Below, in pieces: positions 24,237-35,309 of a DNA stretch of 64,000 nucleotides (position 1 is the stretch's first letter; every line of letters starts with the position of its first letter). The position numbers and the translations under genes were made by a program. The DNA comes from Epichloe hybrida (Eukaryota > Ascomycota > Sordariomycetes > Hypocreales > Clavicipitaceae). The notes under the pieces are model-generated. The model saw only the letters and a program-made list of their open reading frames with translations, was not told the DNA's origin and did not search any database. The DNA is taken from positions 535,449-599,448 of the forward strand of contig JAFEKR010000036.1 of NCBI GenBank assembly GCA_019022495.1. The letters are read 5' to 3'.

Positions 24237-26225
24237 ATGGAGCGCGATCGAGATGCGCGAGGAAGAAGGTTCGTGGTCTCCTGGTTCTCCCTCGCTGTTT
24301 GATTCTAATCCGCAACCCAGGTATGATGATGGTGAGGTCGTCAGATACGGCGCAGGGGAATCGTGGAGACCTACTCCGCGAGGCGGTCCTCCTGGGGATC
24401 GATCCCCTCGACGACCGAGGAGTCCCGTGAGAGATAGGCCAAGGAGCCCTATTCGAGACAGGCCGAGAAGTCCCATTCGAGACAGACCGAGAAGTCCTAT
24501 TCGAGATAGGCCGAGAAGTCCCATTCGAGATAGGCCGAGAAGTCCTCTGCGAGACAGACCAAGAAGCCCCATTCGAGACAGACCGAGAAGTCCTCTGCGA
24601 GACAGACCAAGAAGCCCCATTCGAGATAGACCGAGAAGTCCTCTGCGAGACAGACCGAGAAGCCCCATTCGAGACAGGCCAAGAAGCCTCATTCGAGATA
24701 GGCCACGAACCCCTAGAGCACGAAGTCCTCGTCCGCGAAGCCCCGTCATCCCAGGTTCCGATAGCTACGTTCCAGGTCGATATCCACCCCGACGACGGTC
24801 AAGAAGCGGCGGTGATAGATTCGCGCGAAGAGAGCGATCTCGTGAAAGAGCAAGTCCGCCACGAAGACGAGAGCGTACACGATCGCCGCCCATGAGGCGG
24901 TCGCCTGGGCCTCCGCGACGCAGCTTGTCAAGACGAGGGTCACCCATTCGAGATATGAGATTTGAGCGGCCTCGCTCACCTCGTAGGGACTGGGAACGCG
25001 ATAGGGAGCGCGACTGGGATCGAGACCGCATGAGGGACAGAGATCGTGGTTTCGACAGACGTGACGATAGGTCGGTATACCTTGGTATAGTGCTTGTTTT
25101 TCGAAGGTATATCTTGAGGCTAACGGCATCGACCATAGGCGGAGGTCCCGTTCACCACCATATGGCCGAGAAAGACGCGATAGAAGTCCTCTTATCAAAT
25201 CACCGCTCATGGCGCCTCGCGGGGGATCATATCGGCCAAGTTCTAGATCACCGAGCCGAAACCGAATGGGGGAGAGGCACCTGCCATTCAGACGAGCGTC
25301 ACCGGTTCGAGAGTCGGGAATGTCATCAGCCATCACATCCCGGCCCGCTTCTGAGAAAGCATCCCCGCGACCTAGTTCCATAAGAGCACGTTCACCGCTG
25401 CCCTCACGAGATCAGTCTCCTCTTCGCACGATAGCCTCTGGCACCGGATCGGTCAGAGACACGCCTCGCTCTGGCCCTCTTGATGCTCCTTCTGCGTCCA
25501 TATCGCCACCACGCGGCCCAGCCGCCCTCAAAGTGCCTCCAGCACCCCCTGCAAGTCGAGGCTTGTCCTCTTCTATTTCGTCTCCATTACCTACTAGCGC
25601 CAGGCATCCGCCCACCCCAAGTCGCACCGATGCGCCCAGTCCGACTAACCCTCCATCCGGTCCACGAGGCTACGTCCCGCCGTCATCGAGGGGGGGCGGC
25701 TATCCCCATCGAATAGGTGGTCGGCCAGGATGGAGTCAACCGCCGTCTCGACAAATGTCAGGACCGTCTCCGTCGCCCACTACCCCAGGCGGATCTACTG
25801 CCATCCCGACCGGGCCTCGCGGTGCGCAGTCCAACGCCGGCGGATCATCTACACCCACACAGCCTCGGCCGTTTAATCCGCCCACGGGTCCCGCGTCACA
25901 ACATGGCAGCGGCCCAAGGCAGACCCTCGCCCAAAGCCTGCTGGCAACAATGCCTCCCATCGTCCCCGGCGGAAAGCTCGATCCCTCCATGATCCCCGTC
26001 ACCCTGGGGGTAACCCGCGAGCTGGAGCCTCACTACCGCAAGCTGCGCGACGAGGAAGAAAAAGTGCGCGACGAACTCGGCTCCAGGCAAGAACGTCTCC
26101 GGAAGTCCCTGTACATGTGGGATCGGCTAGAGCGAGAGTCTCGCGCGTGGGAACTTCGAAGTGACTTGAGCGACAGGAGCATGAAGAATCTTGCCGGGGA
26201 GGGCATAGGAGGTGCTGCGTTCTAG
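24237..26225 (+). CDS. Arginine/serine-repeat protein, likely splicing-related
   Basis: Three exons (24237-24268, 24321-25070, 25139-26225) give 622 residues. Residues about 40-140 are a tandem array of octapeptides (RPRSPIRD and RPRSPLRD), followed by more RS, RD and RE dipeptides to about 290, then a proline/serine-rich region. The last about 85 residues (from about 540) are a charged, probably helical segment (LRDEEEKVRDELGSRQERLR) that looks globular or coiled. RS domains are phosphorylated and typical of splicing or mRNA-export factors in nuclear speckles, so such a role is likely, but I see no RRM, PWI or zinc finger and cannot name an ortholog. Skipping splicing of intron 1 and starting at the ATG at 24,253 also gives an open frame, so the exact N-terminus is uncertain. 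Confidence 0.75.
24421..24705 (+). repeat. 24-base coding minisatellite (RPRSPIRD)
   Basis: About 12 head-to-tail copies of a 24-base unit close to gacaggccgagaagtcccat, plus tcga. Each copy encodes one octapeptide, alternating Ile or Leu at position 6. Differences among copies are mostly synonymous. The reverse strand is also open and encodes a leucine/glycine repeat, which is not a gene. Confidence 0.9.
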
Positions 26226-26892
26226 CGGGGGCACAGCAAATCTTCTCACTCGCGTAGCATAGCATTCAGTGGTGTTTAGGAGTCTTGGTATTTTGGGGCG
26301 ACTCCAAAGGGGACCCCGTCTCTGAAAAAAAGAAGAAGAAAAAGATTGCGTATTCTTGTCCATTTCTGCTCTTATCTTTCCGTTTCATTGATTCGTATGC
26401 CCTTCCTTTTCTAGCAAATATTATTATTAATACGCTTAGTCCAAAGGTGGTTCGTTCATACCCAGCCTCGAGGAACAGTGACAACCGAGTGTGCTTCGTA
26501 TCGTAACATGATGACTCGTGAGATGCTATCAACGTAGTCCTTGCTTCCCGAGGTGGGATACGTGAGTGCCCGCTGACAGAAATAAAGTAGGGGAGGCGGG
26601 AGCAAGGAGCACTGTGCTAGATGACTTGGTTCATTTCACCTGGTGCTGTCTGTTTACTACATACAGCTCACTTCTTTGTACAGTTTCAGTTTCCTCAACG
26701 ACCTTGGCAAGTCGTTCAGGGTAGGGAGCAAAGTGCCGCCGACAAAAGTCCGTTCAAAGCCATGGAACACGCAGCCGAGCAATTCAAGAACAGTTACGGC
26801 AAAGGCAGGGAGGGATATTCACAGCCAGTCTCATGTCATGCAAAGTTACGCTTCAAAAGCCCCCAGTGAACTGAACGGCAGCTGCTGGCATT
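26226..26892. other. convergent 3' intergenic spacer
   Basis: 667 bases between the 3' ends of the RS-repeat gene (+) and the F-box/LRR gene (-). It contains an A-rich run near 26,323-26,345. No gene or RNA was recognised. Confidence 0.5.
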
Positions 26893-29163
26893 CTAGAAGA
26901 CGACAAAGCTTCCTGCATCCTCGTAGTCACCGACCCATTCCTCCTCCGAGTCGGATTCGTCTGAGCCAAAGTCCTCCATACTGTATTGCAACTCTCGTAC
27001 TTTTTGATTGTCGAACAAAATGTTGACGGTTGTACATTTGCCATGTATGAATGTAGGAGCCGCCTCATTGGCGTTGGGCGACTGATGACGGGTGGCAATG
27101 TCATAACCATCTTGCCCCTCATTCATCTTCTCGCCTGGCTCTTGTTCTTCTTCATCTTCATCCGAGTTGAACTCATCTTCATCAGTATCTGGCTCCTTGT
27201 ATGACGGCTTGTTGCGATGTTGCTGACGTGTGGATCTGACGGGGGACCCTGCGTGGGACTCGGACAGTTCGCTATTGGACGCAAGCCTGCTGCTACGCCG
27301 AGATGGCGAAACTGCCAATTCAAGCGATTGCTTCTCCTTCAACGCCGGCGCCTCTCGATTAGATGGGGGCCGTAATGTTGTGAAACAAGTAGGTGGCACA
27401 TAAGGCCGAAGGAAGACGTTTTCCATCTTGTCACGCCACTTGCGGCGCAAAGTGGCTCGCGCCTGCCAGGGTATGTCGAGCATGGTTTTTATTGCCAAGT
27501 ACCTTAAATCTGGCAGATCCGCCGCACTGTCAATGATGGATTGGAAAAACATCTCTGCAGTCTCCACCGACCAATCTCGAATGTGCTCGATGTTGAGGAC
27601 CCTTAGGCTTGGTGGCCATTGGGGGACTTGGCTGGGGAGTAATGCTTGATCATACATGGGGTCCGCGTCGTTGACGCAATCATGATGGCGATAATACGAC
27701 AAGTTCATGTTGAGCTCTCTCAACTTCGGACATGTTTCATTCAAATCGGTCAAGAATGCCAGGTCGAGAGACTGATTATGCAACAGACTCAGCCTTCGCA
27801 TTTCGCTACCATGAGTACCAAGGAAGGCGGCAAGATCCTCCGATTTGACCTCCCAGCAGTTAATGAGCTCAAAGTGTACCAGATTCTTGGGTAAAAGTGG
27901 GAGAAGGCGATCGTTCATCACGGTCGAGGCTTCAAAAACGAGGTGCTTCAATGCACCCAGCTGCGAGATAGCATTTGCCAGAGATTGGATGACAGTGCCG
28001 TCCTCATGGTAGGTCTGCAGCTCCTTTTCTTCAGACGTGATTCGCAAATTTTTCAGCGAAGGTACCTGGAAATTGGTCAAACTCAACCTGGTGAGTTGTG
28101 AAAATGACGCGGTTTGATGGACCGAGGTCATTGCATCAAGATTCGCAACACACCCACCGATGAACCTGCCACTCCACTCCCAGCTTTTTAAGCTCGTCGC
28201 AAAGGGCTTGAAGCCACTGGTTGTTGACGTGGCTTGACTGGCTTTCAAAGCATCGAATACATCTTCAGGGTAGTGCCAGCGCATTGTTTTATCAAGTTCA
28301 CGGTACGGAGGCTGATCTAACTGGGTGTAGATGATGAGTTCCTGGAGGCGAGTAAGTGGGTGTATTAATTGAAACAGTATCCCAGGCTGAACGATATGGA
28401 TGTTGATGTGTAGGGTATCAATCTTGGCGCGGTAATTGAAGAGCATCTCCGAAACAGGTCGACCGAGCAGGGCGGCCAGACGCTTTGCCTTGGCTGCACT
28501 TTTTATGGCAGGGCAGCGATAGATGGCGGTCAATGCAGGCTCTGTGAAGGCTTTGCATGTAGTAGCTGCATGTATGAGCCAACCTGTGGAGAGCGCCTCG
28601 GTTGATCCTTCTCGAGCAGCATACAGAAAAATATCTACCCAGCAACCGAACGGTATCCTAGGGTCTGTCCAGTCAGGGATGATGGCATTTGGGTTGTGGT
28701 CCGATTCGGGAGCACTTGACGCTCCAAGTTTGCGGCGTTTGCCAAGTTGCGGCCGTGAAGAACGCTTTCGTTTCTGTTTAACGGTGTTTCTGCACCCTTG
28801 TCTGACATTTTTTGACTCTCTGATCGCAAGCGTCGAAGAATTTCCCATAACCCGCGAGTCCGCTGCGGATTCTTTCGCCATGCGGGTTGATCGGGTTGAT
28901 CGGGTTGATCGGGTTGATCGGGTTGATCGGGTTGAACGTGTTGAACGTGTTGAAGAAGGTACGATCTCGCTCACAGGGCTGTTTTCAAGAGAGGATATCG
29001 AGTGCGAATCAGGAAATTCGTCTGCATCTGACGAATCTTCAGCATAGTTGAGCCTTTCACGCCTTTTCGGACGAGAAACGCTTCCTCGGGAGGCGCGGTT
29101 CGAACTGCGACGATTGCTGGGCTCGCCGCGTTGCTGCGTTCCTGACTTGCGTGTGACAGCCAT
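26893..29163 (-). CDS. F-box/LRR protein (Rad7-like type)
   Basis: A single exon gives 756 residues. The N-terminal 150 residues are basic and serine-rich, with a (TRS)n repeat and likely nuclear-localisation patches (KQKRKRSSRPQLGKRRK near 128-145). An F-box-like segment (IPFGCWVDIFLYAAREGSTE through AATTCKAFTEPALTAIYRCP) lies at about 168-220. Leucine-rich-repeat-like sequence follows at about 240-580 (LKHLVFEASTVMNDRLLPLL, LRRLSLLHNQSLDLAFL). The C-terminus is acidic (DTDEDEFNSDEDEEEQE). The layout resembles fungal F-box/LRR proteins of the Rad7/AMN1 kind, which act as substrate receptors for ubiquitin ligases. The target is unknown and a nuclear location is inferred. Confidence 0.75.
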   Translation of the reverse strand: MAVTRKSGTQQRGEPSNRRSSNRASRGSVSRPKRRERLNYAEDSSDADEFPDSHSISSLENSPVSEIVPSSTRSTRSTRSTRSTRSTRSTRSTRMAKESAADSRVMGNSSTLAIRESKNVRQGCRNTVKQKRKRSSRPQLGKRRKLGASSAPESDHNPNAIIPDWTDPRIPFGCWVDIFLYAAREGSTEALSTGWLIHAATTCKAFTEPALTAIYRCPAIKSAAKAKRLAALLGRPVSEMLFNYRAKIDTLHINIHIVQPGILFQLIHPLTRLQELIIYTQLDQPPYRELDKTMRWHYPEDVFDALKASQATSTTSGFKPFATSLKSWEWSGRFIGGCVANLDAMTSVHQTASFSQLTRLSLTNFQVPSLKNLRITSEEKELQTYHEDGTVIQSLANAISQLGALKHLVFEASTVMNDRLLPLLPKNLVHFELINCWEVKSEDLAAFLGTHGSEMRRLSLLHNQSLDLAFLTDLNETCPKLRELNMNLSYYRHHDCVNDADPMYDQALLPSQVPQWPPSLRVLNIEHIRDWSVETAEMFFQSIIDSAADLPDLRYLAIKTMLDIPWQARATLRRKWRDKMENVFLRPYVPPTCFTTLRPPSNREAPALKEKQSLELAVSPSRRSSRLASNSELSESHAGSPVRSTRQQHRNKPSYKEPDTDEDEFNSDEDEEEQEPGEKMNEGQDGYDIATRHQSPNANEAAPTFIHGKCTTVNILFDNQKVRELQYSMEDFGSDESDSEEEWVGDYEDAGSFVVF
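28881..28936 (-). repeat. 9-base coding minisatellite (TRS)n
   Basis: Tandem gcgggttgat/cgggttgat units encode Thr-Arg-Ser triplets in the F-box/LRR protein (about residues 73-95). Two slightly diverged units (gaacgtgtt) follow on the plus strand. The copy number is likely variable. Confidence 0.85.
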
Positions 29164-30437
29164 AGCTCGGTGTCGGCAAATTGAGCCGACAAGATTCGTA
29201 TGAGTTTAAGCGAGAAGAAAGGCTTCTGTTTGGAAGAGTGGGACGATGGCCTAATGACGTGCCTTTTCTTTGGTGATGAGAGATGCACTCACTGCACGCC
29301 GAAAGAAAATATTCACACACTTCAACGCAACCGGGTCCGCTCCAAAAGGCTGGGATGATGAGCAAGATGATGGAAAAATAGAGACGTCGACCAGGCTCAA
29401 TATTGGCCTGGCGCCTTTCATGTTGCCCCGTGAGAGAGCGCGGGAGATTATAGTTCGACGAAGCTGAGAGTTGGTGAAGCTACAGAAGACGCCGACACAA
29501 TTAATTCGTTGGATGCGCAAAGGTTGGTGGGGCGTGAAAATGGCAGTTGGCATCTGGCCTTGACAGTCACAACTTGGTGGCGTCAAGTTTGCATAGAGCA
29601 GGGGTGGTCTGATCTGGGGGCGTGAATGCAATTGGTTTGCGGGTTTCGATTTCGCTTTCGCTTTCGATTTCAATGTCTGTCGGGGCAGTCAACATTGAAG
29701 CCAAAAGGACGGAAGCAGGCGGGTGGTTCCTTCTTCCTTCTTGCAGCCATCAGCACAGTAGCCCTTGTTCGCACTTGCCTTCCGTCCGTCCACCTGCATT
29801 GCATGTGTCCACAGACTCCACACTGCGAGGTGCGTCTGGTGCGTCTGGTGCGTCTGGTGCGTCTGGTGCGTCTTGTGCGTCTGGTGCGTCTGGTGCGTCT
29901 GGTGCGTCTGGTGCGTCTGGTGCGTCTGTGCCGCCACTCACGTCTGGGCTGGCCTGGCCGCACTAAGCCTTCTTGGGCGCCGCGGCAGAAGACGACGGCA
30001 CCCCCCCCTCCCCCCTGCAACCCTCACGCGTCTCGGGTCTGTTCTTCGTGAGCCTCAGTTCTCCCATACACAGAACCCTCGATACGACTTCCCATCTTTG
30101 TGTGCTTTGTGCGGGCAGCATTGAACCTCGCAGAGGCCCCAAGCCTCCGGCCCGCCAGCCAGCCGTCTGTTTTGTCGCACTAGAATACGACAACCCGTCT
30201 CGACTTGTCTCTCGCACCGCACCGCACCGTACCGAATAGCTGATCGATCCTGCGTGGTCAAAGTCTGATCTGGTAAACATCACAGCCTCGGGTGCCACCG
30301 CCTCCCGCCCCCAGCGCGCGCAGGGACAATGCCTCAGCTCGTCTCATGCTCCCGATACGTTCTTGCATACTAACCACCTCGGTTCGCTTCCCGACTGTCC
30401 TTTGCCGGCGTTGCCGTTTCATGAATGGGCTTCAACC
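29164..30437. other. divergent promoter region, F-box/LRR and SUZ12
   Basis: A 1.27-kb spacer between two divergently transcribed genes. It contains a cgctttcgatttc repeat near 29,650-29,672, the 9-base minisatellite listed separately, and a C-rich run at 30,000-30,016. Open frames across the repeat are artefacts. Confidence 0.55.
29829..29931. repeat. 9-base minisatellite (ggtgcgtct)n
   Basis: About 11 copies of ggtgcgtct in tandem, one variant with ttgtgcgtct. The period of 9 keeps all frames open, giving spurious VRL, CVW or DAP repeats. It is about 500 bases upstream of the SUZ12 start. Confidence 0.95.
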
Positions 30438-32759
30438 ATGACGGCGCAAAGCCCTTGCAAGCGGACAGCCCCCTTTCTCCAGCGCAACTGGCTCAAGAAT
30501 GTCAAAGCCCTGCAGAGCGCGTCAGTCATGGGCAACATAATCTCTACTCCCATGATGCAGAAGCTGTCCTCTGATGCCGATGGCGACGACACCAGACCCG
30601 CCAAGCGTTGTCGCATCTCGTCGCACGACTCATTCGACATTGATCATCTCATCGCTTCGCCGCGCATGTCTGAGTCGGGCTCAACACTGCGCATTGAAGT
30701 TCTCAAAATACTTCACAAGGACTCCAAAAAGGTCAAGTCAGGCCAAGCAACAGCTCCCCGTGACGTACTTACTACCAAGGCACGCTGCAAAGTTACAATC
30801 TTCGACACCAGTTCAGGACCGCCACAAGTATTGCACTGCCAAAGCCAAATGTGCGATCTCATCACGTTCGAAAATCCCGCAGGGCCTCATCATGTCGCGC
30901 GCGTTAATTTGCCTCGACCCTTTTTCGTCCCCCACGACAGCATTCTTATAAATCGACCAGATGATGGAGGTTTCGATTTATCAGATTCATACCAGTTATT
31001 CATAGAACTAGAAGCAGCAAATTCTATCCACTGGCCGCCTTTGAGTCCGCAGGTCTTGGGGATACCGACCGAAAGCTTGTATCCGCCATGGGGATCGAAG
31101 CAACACTGGATTTTATCTAGCAAGTTTGACAAGGTATTTGGACGCCTTAAGAACCCTTTGAACCTGTCAGCTAGGCATCCCCCCAACCAAACCAGCCATC
31201 AGACCAACTATGTGATGGATGTCGATCTTCGATGGACCGCGGGCTTCAAGGCCTTGAGGAGGCTCGACAAGGGTTCGAAGAACTGCATTACTGCCATCGA
31301 CCCTGATGCTGTCTACAGTGATGAAGCATTGAGCCCCGGTGTCCCGCCAGTAAATGGGATACATAGTCACATCGTCACGACCGAATCACCCACACCCAAC
31401 GACCAGGAAGACGACTTTGGAGGTGACCAGACCCCGTCTCGGTCCCTCAGAGCGCGAGAGAAGAACAAGATATACAATCTGAAGGTGCTGAGCGACCAAC
31501 AGCTGGGAAGGGATCGAAAACAACCCGCTCGCAATCTCAACGTTTCTTCAAACGAAGGTCGAATACAATACGTGCTGCCGTTGAATCAGCCGGTGTCGTT
31601 GGACTATTATCGTTGCATCAACTGTGGCGCATATCACGAGTCTATGGACCAACTGCAACTACATCTCCAATTATCACACCCAACCTATGAGTATATGCTA
31701 GAAGATTCAAACGACGGACCGCTTTTTCGGGTGTCCGCCCTCCGAGAATCGACAACGTCACCGCAAAAGACTTATCATCTTGGGCGCAACATCAAGCCGT
31801 TCCACATCCAAACAATGATCTCAGGAGACCAGACTTGGCTCGTGTCACGCCTTGGGCCCGACATGGACGAATCTCTAAAATCGCCCACCAAGAATGCTTC
31901 GGGCCGGATGAGAACTGCCTCGCCAATTTCAAAAGCACAGAAGATGGTACCACGACGACCGGAAAAGCCGAAGCCCGTCAAGGCTGTTGTTCCGGATATC
32001 CCACAGCCTCTCTTCCATCCCATTAGCAAGGCAAGGCTAAAGCCTGGACAGGACGTGCCCGAGAACGCCCCAGACAATACTTGGCTTATCCAAAAGCACC
32101 GAGAGAGCATAGGCGACTTCTCTGATGTGACACCAGCAGAAAAGGAATATATATGGGAGTGGGATGGCTTCATCCTGCGTCAGAACATTATGTCCGCCGC
32201 GTACTTCCCCCGCGCCTGGTTGAGTTTTGTCCAGGGCAAAGCCTCCTGGCTTGCAAGCGCAGGACAACGCATGCTCGAGTTTGCAAAGCACTCCAGCGTG
32301 CTCCTAGCCAGGAACGCGCTCGATGATGATGACATGCAGCGGGCATTTAAATTCATAAACGAGGCACGAGCAAAACATTCACAAGCCGCGAATCAACAAA
32401 TTTCTGAAGACACAAGCCCGTCAGCCAAGGATGAATTAGCAAAACAGTCTCCGCGAGCCTCGCAAATCCGCAAGTGTGCCAATGGGTGCCAGATATGCCA
32501 GCTCCCGGTTCTAAGCTCGCGAATTCTATTATGCTCCAATACGGTGAGTCTCCCATTCTCGTTTACCTTTTTTCTTTTTTATACTTTTTCCTTCAGTCCG
32601 TCACACCCAACCCACATGTAAATACTAACACAACTTCACCTCTAGGCTTGTTCAAAGCGACTGTATCATGCCGATTGCATCGCAATGTATGCTACAATGC
32701 CTGTGACGAGCCCAGAGTGGCTGTGCAATGATTGCGTTGGCAGCAAAGCATCTGACTAG
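30438..32759 (+). CDS. suz12: SUZ12 (PRC2 subunit) with C-terminal PHD finger
   Basis: Polycomb repressive complex 2 subunit, required for H3K27 methylation by the EZH2/KMT6 enzyme. Two exons (30438-32543, 32646-32759) give 739 residues. A C2H2 zinc finger lies at about 393-415 (CINCGAYHESM.. then HLQLSH). The VEFS box lies at about 524-655 (LFHPISKARLKPGQ, DFSDVTPAEKEYIWEWDGFI, AWLSFVQGKASWL). A third part, about 680-735, is a PHD-type zinc finger: C..CQIC, then LLCSN.AC, LYHADC, and WLCNDC. It is completed only by splicing (AATACG|gtgagt to tctag|GCTTGT), which strongly supports the small last exon. The ATG at 30,438 (MTAQSPCKRTAPFLQRNW) is the first in frame; sequence upstream is open but lacks an in-frame ATG. 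Confidence 0.93.
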
Positions 32760-33352
32760 AAGTCCAACCCATTACACATGAGGGTCTCATCACGCAGTAA
32801 TCCAAGACTAGCTGAAGAAGCGCCAATATCATTCTTCAAGCTGAACACGAACACGGAGCAATGACTTGTTGTATCATAAAGAAACACGTACATAGCTTGC
32901 TACAACATGAAGACTTTGCCTCAGCGCAGTTGAGGCAAATTTGAAGGCCACGAGGGGTTGGCCTGTACCAAGAATCATCGATTGATGCTGGTGTCTGGTT
33001 CTTTTTCTTCTATCTTAATACATCAAGGCCGGCCTCAGCCTGTCTTGGGGCGCAACAGCAATGACAAAGTCCGACAACGTGTGGTCCCAATGAGCACGCC
33101 ACCACCTCCCCCCCTCCATCGTGGCGCGATGATAAGGAAATGAATATATTACATGTCCAAGTTGCACCCATAGACCAGATTTTTTCTCCGACGCCAGGAA
33201 ATGTTTTGAATTGGTCTCCATTCCTATAATGAGAGTCTGTCCCGTACAATCTTTCCGGCGGCCAGGGGCATTCGTGCGTGCTTTACACTACCCCTGACGT
33301 GTGTATGCTTTCTCAGCTGCTGTTGTGAAGGGGGTATGCCGAAAGACTGGCC
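32760..33352. other. convergent 3' intergenic spacer
   Basis: 593 bases between the 3' ends of SUZ12 (+) and SF3B2 (-). No repeat, RNA or coding domain was seen. Confidence 0.5.
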
Positions 33353-35309
33353 TCAGAACCTATGCCGACTCTCCTTCTTCTTCTCTCGCTGCTCCTTCTC
33401 AGTCTTTTGCCGCTTGCGACTCTCCTCGGCAATAAGATCAGTCAGGTCATCATCGTGAGCCCACTTTGCACCAATCCCCTCTTGCCTGTTCGTTTCTTCA
33501 AACTTCTTTTTGAGGGAGTCCTTGTTGATGCCGTCGTGCTGGTTCAGCGAGTCCACGTCGAGGGCGACGTCAACATCACCGGGCTTCTTCCGCTTGCGAG
33601 AGTCATCCTCTGAGCCGAGGACCGGCACGCCTGCTCGCTGTGCGGCCTTGAGATCATAGACGCGATCGCTGCCAAAGAAGCCTTCTGCGCGGACTTGTCT
33701 TTCGGGTAGGACTGTGTATGCTGAGCGGGGGGCCGACGACTCTTCGGTATCGTAGCCTCGGCGTTCTTTTCGTAGATCCATTTCCCCGCCAATGGACGTC
33801 TCGACGCCGCTGCCGTATTCGTGCAGGGTGCTCGAGTAGCCACCGGGTGTTTCCAGGCCGCTGGGGGTTTCGAGTCCTCCGGTATTGGCGTCCTCGTCCT
33901 CGTCCTCGTCCTCTTCCTCGGATTCTTCTTCCTCGGACTCTTCTTCGCGGGGTTGCAACTCGCCCCATAGGGTCCGGTCAACCGATTCGCCCAGTTGCTG
34001 CAACTGGGCTTGGGCTTGCGATTGCGCTCCATTCTGGGCGAGGCCAAAGACGTCGCCGCCATACAAAGGCCGGTTGCTCTCGTCCACAGGCGGTTTGCCC
34101 CAGCCACCGGGGTGGAATCCCCATGAGCCTCCTGGGGGAGGAGGTGCGTTGAGACCAGGTATCTTCAACGTTGGATACGACGGAGGTGGCCCGTAACGCT
34201 GTTGGTTGATCAGCCACGGAGGCGGTGCCCCGGCGGGCATTCCAAGAGCTTCCTTGGTGGCTTCACTGAGCTCACCTGGCCGAAAGTGTTGGAAATCAAC
34301 TTCTGCCTCCTTGCCCTCGTAGTACACCTCACCGAATCGAGTGAGTACGGGCTTGGTTTGGAAGCGGAAGAACGCATCGTATAGTTTCTGATAGTCGATA
34401 TCCAGCCTGCCCATCTTTGGCGCGACTCGCTCCCTTTGTTTCTGCTTGAGGGTTTGCTCCGCTTGTTTTTCCAGCACAGCATCGCGCATCTCCGTGATTC
34501 CCGTATCGGCAATGAACTGAGGTAAGCGAAAAGCGGCCTTCTCGACACCCCTTTTGGACGACAAGTACTCCCTTTTCAAAGACCAATGCGACGGAACCGG
34601 GACGACATTTCTTTGGGTCTTGATCTGAACAAGCACTCTGGGATCCGATGAGGATACATCGTGCCAGTCGACGACTTCTGGAATAGATACCAACGCCTTG
34701 AGCTCTGCGACGGACAGCTTGTTCAACTCCTTTCGTTTCTTCTTGGATAGCTTCGGCTTATCCTCGTCCTCCTCGTCCGGGATAGCGTCGTCGTCACCGG
34801 TCATGACGACCCCTTGATTTCCGGCATTCGCTTCCTTTGCTACTTCGTCTTCGTTTAATGAGGCGCCAAATTTGCTGAAAATGTCTTTGTAGACGGCGAA
34901 AGCCGGATCATCCTCTAGCGAGTCGTCATCAAGACCCGTTGTGTCAGTGACAACAGCAGGTTCAGCGGCATCAGTACTGCTGTTCGTAGTGTGGGTGGTG
35001 TCTTTTGGATCGGCAACGGATTCGACTCTGTCTTGATCTTGCACTTGATCTTGCACTTGATCTTGCACTTGATCTTGCACTTGATCTTGCACTTGATCTT
35101 GCACTTGATCTTGCTCTTGACCGTTGGTAGTCTGTTCGCAAGTCAGCTTTTGATCTAGCCCCCGTCTTACAACTTTGCATCGTTCCAGCCATAGAGCAGG
35201 GAAAATTCCGACTGGTTCAGTTCATGCATACCTGATCTTGCTGTACCTTCTTCTGTTCCTTCTTTTTTGCCCTTCGCATTTGGTTCTTGGTCATTTTTGG
35301 GGCGGCCAT
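33353..35309 (-). CDS. cus1: Splicing factor 3B subunit 2 (SF3B2/Cus1)
   Basis: Component of the SF3b complex of the U2 snRNP, which helps anchor U2 at the branch point. Two exons (35309-35232, 35131-33353) give 618 residues. The short first exon (MAAPKMTKNQMRRAKKKEQK) is typical of SF3B2. Residues about 27-60 contain a QDQV repeat. A DUF382 region (about 170-285: LKALVSIPEVVDWHDVSSSD, PSHWSLKREYLSSKRG) is followed by a PSP domain (about 300-360: FGEVYYEGKEAEVDFQHFRP, MPAGAPPPWLINQQRYGPPP). A glycine/proline stretch (WGFHPGGWGKP), an acidic ESEEEE/DED patch, and a basic C-terminus (KKKESRHRF) complete the family order. Fungal members are usually of this length. Confidence 0.95.
35032..35115 (-). 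repeat. 12-base coding minisatellite (VQDQ)
   Basis: About seven copies of a 12-base unit (ttgatcttgcac on the plus strand) encode Val-Gln-Asp-Gln repeats near the N-terminus of SF3B2, just after the intron. Confidence 0.9.

Noticed and set aside
24171..24749. Minus-strand leucine/glycine repeat protein opposite the RS gene
   Set aside because: It is the antisense of the RPRSPIRD minisatellite; the plus strand is spliced and matches RS proteins.
29626..30051. Open frames of VRL/CVW/TRR repeats on both strands
   Set aside because: They arise from the 9-base non-coding minisatellite upstream of SUZ12.
30363..30437. Upstream extension of the SUZ12 frame
   Set aside because: The frame is open but contains no ATG before 30,438.
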